A stretch of DNA of 43,406 bases from Gemmatimonadota bacterium (GTDB taxonomy: Bacteria > Gemmatimonadota > Gemmatimonadetes > Longimicrobiales > Gaopeijiaceae). A program made the translations under genes and the position numbers. The notes beneath the pieces are model-generated. The model made no database searches, was not told the DNA's origin, and saw only the letters and a program-made list of their open reading frames with translations. Shown one piece after another: positions 40,175 through 43,406 of this stretch. The stretch is from positions 1 to 43,406 of the forward strand of contig JAQBXY010000027.1 in NCBI GenBank assembly GCA_027623325.1, in the 5' to 3' direction. The first letter of the stretch is position 1. Every line of letters begins with the position of its first letter.

Positions 40175-41671
40175 TCACATCCCTCGGGCCATGAGCGGTA
40201 GGCGGTCGAACCAGGGGCGGGCGCGCTCGAGCTGACCCGCAAGGCGGAACAGGGTGGCTTCGTCCGAGAGCCGGCCGACGAAGTGCACACCGATGGGGAG
40301 GCCCGCCGCGTTCCAGTGGAGGGGCACCGACATCGCCGGGTGGCCCGTGATGTTGTAGATCGGCGTCCAGGGAATGAAGTCGAGCGCCGTCTTCGCGGCC
40401 TCGTCAATCAGGCGGGCGGCCTTGATCAATCGGCCGGATCCGAACATGCCGAGAATGCGTAGCTGGGTCTTCTCGGCGTCGCTCGGTCCGATGGTTCCGA
40501 TGAAGGGTGGCGGCGTCGAGAGCGTCGGCGTGAGCATCACGTCATAATCGGCGAAGAAGACACCGACGTCCCGACCCACCAGCTCCAGCTGCCGGATGGA
40601 GCGGGCGAAGTCTGTGGCGGACATCGCATGAGCCAACAGGCCGAGGGCCCACGTCGTCGGTTCCAGCTCCGAGCGTCGAGGATTGCGTCCGATCTCTCTG
40701 CCGACGTCCTCCAGGTCCGCGCTGAGCTCACCGGCCACAATCGTCAGGAAAGCCTTGGCGAACGCGTCGCCATCGATGGGCGGGTGCCCCTCGACCACCT
40801 CGTGGCCCAGGTCGCCAAGGAGGCCGACCGCGTCGTGCACCGCCGCGATACAGTCCGCGTGCACGGCCGTGCCGACCGTGGGTTCTGTCGTCCAGGCGAT
40901 GCGTAGCCGTCCCGGGTCGGTGTCGACTTCATGGGCGAAGGGACGTACGGGCGGTGCGATCTCGTAGGGCGCACCTACATCCGGCCCGTGGGTCGCGTCG
41001 AGCATCGCCGCGCTGTCGCGGACACTGCGGGTCAGGACGTGCTCGACGGTGGCGCCGCGCCACAGCTGCCCGCGCCGCGGACCGGTCGGTGTTCGACCCC
41101 GCGCCGGCTTGAGACCAAAGAGGCCACAGCACGAGGCAGGAATCCGGATCGACCCTCCGCCGTCCCCGCCGCCGGCCATCGGAACGATTCCTGCGGCGAT
41201 CGCGGCACCCGAGCCTCCGCTGGAGCCACCGGGCGAGAGAGCCAAGTTCCACGGGTTCAGGCACGGGCCCCAGAGCTCCGACTCCGTCACGGGGACGAGG
41301 CCCCACTCGGGGGTGTTGGTCTTGCCCAGCACGGACACTCCGCTCTTTCGGACGCGGATCGCCAACTCCGAGTCCCACGTTGCCACGTGGTCGACCAACA
41401 GGCGGCTTCCCGATGAGGTCGGGTGCCCCTCGTACATTGTGGCGAGGTCCTTGGCCAAGAAGGGGACTCCTGTGAACGGCCCTTCCGACCCACGTGCTGC
41501 GTCGCGCCGGGCGTCCTCCTCCATGGTCCGAACGACCGCGTTGATCCGGGGGTTCATCATGTCGATCCGGCGCAGCGCGATGTCGAGCAGCTCCTCCGCC
41601 GTGACTTCACCCGCGCGGACCCGTGCCGCGAGCCCGAGTGCGTCGTGGGCGAGATATTCGTCGTCGGTCAC
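40175..41671 (-). CDS. Amidase signature family enzyme
   Basis: This 498-residue protein starts at GTG 41671, overlapping the previous stop (41668-41671). The Ser-Ser-Lys triad is visible: K74 in GVPFLAKDL, the Ser of GGSIRIPAS, and the nucleophile in [14 protein letters not shown]. It resembles stand-alone amidases rather than GatA, since no gatB or gatC adjoins. It hydrolyses amide bonds; the substrate is unknown. Convergent with the deacylase gene, seven bases apart. Confidence 0.92.
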   Translation of the reverse strand: MTDDEYLAHDALGLAARVRAGEVTAEELLDIALRRIDMMNPRINAVVRTMEEDARRDAARGSEGPFTGVPFLAKDLATMYEGHPTSSGSRLLVDHVATWDSELAIRVRKSGVSVLGKTNTPEWGLVPVTESELWGPCLNPWNLALSPGGSSGGSGAAIAAGIVPMAGGGDGGGSIRIPASCCGLFGLKPARGRTPTGPRRGQLWRGATVEHVLTRSVRDSAAMLDATHGPDVGAPYEIAPPVRPFAHEVDTDPGRLRIAWTTEPTVGTAVHADCIAAVHDAVGLLGDLGHEVVEGHPPIDGDAFAKAFLTIVAGELSADLEDVGREIGRNPRRSELEPTTWALGLLAHAMSATDFARSIRQLELVGRDVGVFFADYDVMLTPTLSTPPPFIGTIGPSDAEKTQLRILGMFGSGRLIKAARLIDEAAKTALDFIPWTPIYNITGHPAMSVPLHWNAAGLPIGVHFVGRLSDEATLFRLAGQLERARPWFDRLPLMARGM

Positions 41672-43170
41672 CCGTTCCCCAGCGCGCGTTCGAGGTCGGC
41701 GAGCATCTGGGCCGAACTCGTGTGGTCGGGGAGAAACTCGACCGCTCGACGAGCGTGTCGCAGCGCGTCTTCAAAGCGCTCCAGCCCGATGTAGGTACGC
41801 CCGAGTTCGAAGTGGGCGAGGCCCAGGCCGGGGTCCGCGGCGACGGCGCTGCGATACGCCGCGGCAGCCTCCTCCAGGCGACCCGCACGCTGGTGGGCAT
41901 TACCCAAGTTGAAGTGGGCGAGCGCTTCGTGAGGATTGAGTACGAGTGCCTCCTCGTACGCTCCACGGGCTCCGACCGGATCGCCGTTGCCGGCAAGAGC
42001 AATCCCGAGGTTGACCCACGCGAGCGGCTGGGCGGCGTCGACGGAAAGGCTCTCGCGGATCGCTTGGATTGCGAGCGGATAGGCTCCCGATCGACTGTGC
42101 ATCTGACCGAGCGCATGGAGGACGCGCGGGTCGCCCGGGCGCACTTCGAGCGCCTTTCGATAGGCTGACAGGCCGGTTCCGAAGTCTCCCGCGTCGCGGG
42201 CGCCGAGTTCGGTCTGGATCTGGCCCAGCTCGACCTTCACCTGCTCGACCGTCCATCCGGTGTTGAGGCGACCCACGAGGTGATAGGGCATGCTCGTGCG
42301 ACTCGAGGTCCGATCCGCCTGAATCGGAATCCACAGCTTGACGCCACCGAAGGGGAAGTTGAAGTCGGCCGGCATGACGCCGACGACCGTGCGCTGGGTG
42401 CCATCCAGGGTGATGGTGCGGCCGATGATATCGGGGTCAGCGGCGTACCGCCGTTGCCAGAGTCCATCGGAAAGGACGACGACCGGCTCACTCCCCGACA
42501 GGCCCTCCTCGGGTCGAAACGTTCGGCCTAGCGTAGGCTGCGCGGCCAACACCTCGAACATGTTCGCGCTCAGGGAAGCGTACTGGATCTGCTCCGGTCC
42601 CTCACGGTCCGTGACGTTGGCGGCCGAGTAGGTATACGCACCGAGGCTCTCGAAGGCGCGGGTACGCTCCTCCCAATCCCGGTACTGCGGATAGGAGAAC
42701 CGATCCATGTCCCAACCGGTCGTCGGATTGATCTGGTTGACCTGTACCAACTCATCGGGCGCACCGAACGGGAGCGGCCGGAAGAGGTAGGGGTTCATGA
42801 CGCTGAAAATGGTCGTGTTCGCGGCGATTCCGAACGCGAGCGTTATGACGACCAGGCCCGCATATCCCGGTGACTTTCTCACGGCTCGCAGCGCGTATTT
42901 CAGGTCCTGGAATACTTCCTCGAAGGATACCATTCTCCTCTCCCCTCTCCCTTTTCGCGTCTGCATCTCTGCGCAGTACGCTTCCGTTGATTTCAGGTCA
43001 CCGAATTGGCGCAGCGCTTCCCGCCGCGCGTCGCTCTCGTTCCATCCCGCCTCGACGAGTTCGTCGACGCATAGATCGATGTGGTGGTTCAGTTCTTCGT
43101 GTACGGAGTCGCGAGCGCCGGCCCTGGAGGTGCGGTCGAGGCGGAACGCGCGCTTGAAGTCGTAGGCCAT
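41668..43170 (-). CDS. Chimeric protein: ADOP permease N-terminus fused to TPR repeats
   Basis: This 500-residue protein starts at ATG 43170. Residues 1-80 are the ADOP N-terminus ([31 protein letters not shown]). A membrane segment follows (about 97-118, [20 protein letters not shown]), then the MacB-type periplasmic domain (about 120-320; [30 protein letters not shown]). In normal ADOP proteins this continues for about 480 more residues with FtsX permease segments. Here, after QTELG (321-323), the sequence turns into four or so TPR repeats ([36 protein letters not shown]) to the end. It is followed by an overlapping amidase start. It could be a true fusion, a deletion product or an assembly join. 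Confidence 0.8.
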   Translation of the reverse strand: MAYDFKRAFRLDRTSRAGARDSVHEELNHHIDLCVDELVEAGWNESDARREALRQFGDLKSTEAYCAEMQTRKGRGERRMVSFEEVFQDLKYALRAVRKSPGYAGLVVITLAFGIAANTTIFSVMNPYLFRPLPFGAPDELVQVNQINPTTGWDMDRFSYPQYRDWEERTRAFESLGAYTYSAANVTDREGPEQIQYASLSANMFEVLAAQPTLGRTFRPEEGLSGSEPVVVLSDGLWQRRYAADPDIIGRTITLDGTQRTVVGVMPADFNFPFGGVKLWIPIQADRTSSRTSMPYHLVGRLNTGWTVEQVKVELGQIQTELGARDAGDFGTGLSAYRKALEVRPGDPRVLHALGQMHSRSGAYPLAIQAIRESLSVDAAQPLAWVNLGIALAGNGDPVGARGAYEEALVLNPHEALAHFNLGNAHQRAGRLEEAAAAYRSAVAADPGLGLAHFELGRTYIGLERFEDALRHARRAVEFLPDHTSSAQMLADLERALGNG

Positions 43171-43188
43171 GTGAGGTTCCCGCTCGGC

Positions 43189-43406
43189 TCAGCTGTCCTG
43201 CGCGAGGGGCTCGAGCACTTTGAAGACAGCCTCCGCATAACTGCGCCAGAAGCCGACCTCGGTCTGAAGCTGGCGGTGTCCCGAGGTCGTCATTCGGTAG
43301 TACTTGGCCCGGCGGCCCTTGTCGGATATCCCCTGCGCATGGCCGGAGAGGCCGTCCTTAACGAACGGTCATGGTCTAGTCGATCCGTGCTGTTGGGGTT
43401 GAGATC
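43189..43406 (-). pseudogene. Fragment of a PadR-family regulator with in-frame stop
   Basis: The 59 codons before the TGA at 43189-43191 encode VKDGLSGHAQGISDKGRRAK, then YYRMTTSGHRQLQTE and a helical end (EAVFKVLEPLAQDS). KGRRAKYYRMTTSGHRQL is the wing and C-terminal helix of PadR-type regulators that precede ADOP permeases. Going upstream an in-frame TGA lies at 43369-43371, where GSLYPAL should lie; only traces (G-S-x-x-P) remain. Either the gene is broken or the sequence near the edge has errors. The winged helix and start would lie beyond the window. Confidence 0.6.

Noticed and set aside
1-43406. tRNA genes, insertion sequences, prophage or attachment sites
   Set aside because: None recognised by eye; no transposase, integrase or terminal inverted repeats seen. 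A tRNA scan was not possible.

Overview
The window is about 43.4 kb of compact, high-GC bacterial chromosome. No rRNA, tRNA, insertion sequence, phage gene or CRISPR array was found. Several features point to Gemmatimonadota or a close relative (some would also fit Acidobacteriota): an ADOP-type permease with a PadR-type regulator, a DUF5916 barrel protein, S9 and NSR-type S41 peptidases, a PQQ quinoprotein, and a large MoxR/DUF58/von Willebrand cassette carrying DUF4159 and DUF4175 proteins. The assignment is an inference from gene content; there is no marker rRNA in the window.

Region 1 (1-14966, all minus strand) is a nine-gene run read from 14966 down to the left edge: DUF4159 lipoprotein, membrane VWA protein, caspase/C13-like protein without its catalytic cysteine, TPR plus gluzincin protease, second DUF4159 protein, MoxR ATPase, DUF58 protein, BatA-like VWA protein and a DUF4175 protein that runs off the left edge. 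Four junctions are 4-base stop/start overlaps, so the products are probably made in fixed ratio. By analogy with Bat/MoxR operons this would be a cell-envelope machine in which a MoxR AAA+ ATPase acts on VWA metal-binding proteins. The additional protease-like genes are the unusual part.

Region 2 (14967-26671) is mostly exported proteins: a small unknown, a Gly-rich secreted protein, an S9 peptidase, an S41 lipoprotein, a lipoprotein-like alpha/beta hydrolase, a PorV/PorQ-like outer-membrane protein and a DUF5916 barrel. A cyclophilin, and a NudC Nudix hydrolase coupled to a tiny zinc ribbon, are interspersed.

Region 3 (26672-34484) holds information-processing genes: IF-1, a tiny membrane protein, HU with a promoter and a strong hairpin, a degenerate DEAD-box protein with a DbpA-type RNA-binding tail, a small unknown, a DsbA/HCCA-isomerase-like protein, an aspartate aminotransferase, a low-molecular-weight tyrosine phosphatase and an intact DEAD-box helicase whose Shine-Dalgarno lies in a hairpin. 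It ends with a structured, possibly non-coding segment closed by an intrinsic terminator.

Region 4 (34485-43406) has a phosphodiesterase/phosphatase lipoprotein, a cupin, a degenerate GGDEF protein, a PQQ dehydrogenase, a small ORF coupled to an alpha/beta hydrolase, a YbaK/ProX deacylase, an amidase, and an in-frame chimera of an ADOP permease N-terminus with TPR repeats. A broken PadR-type regulator fragment lies at the right edge.

A recurring theme is proteins that keep a fold but have lost catalytic residues (caspase-like, DEAD-box-like, GGDEF-like).
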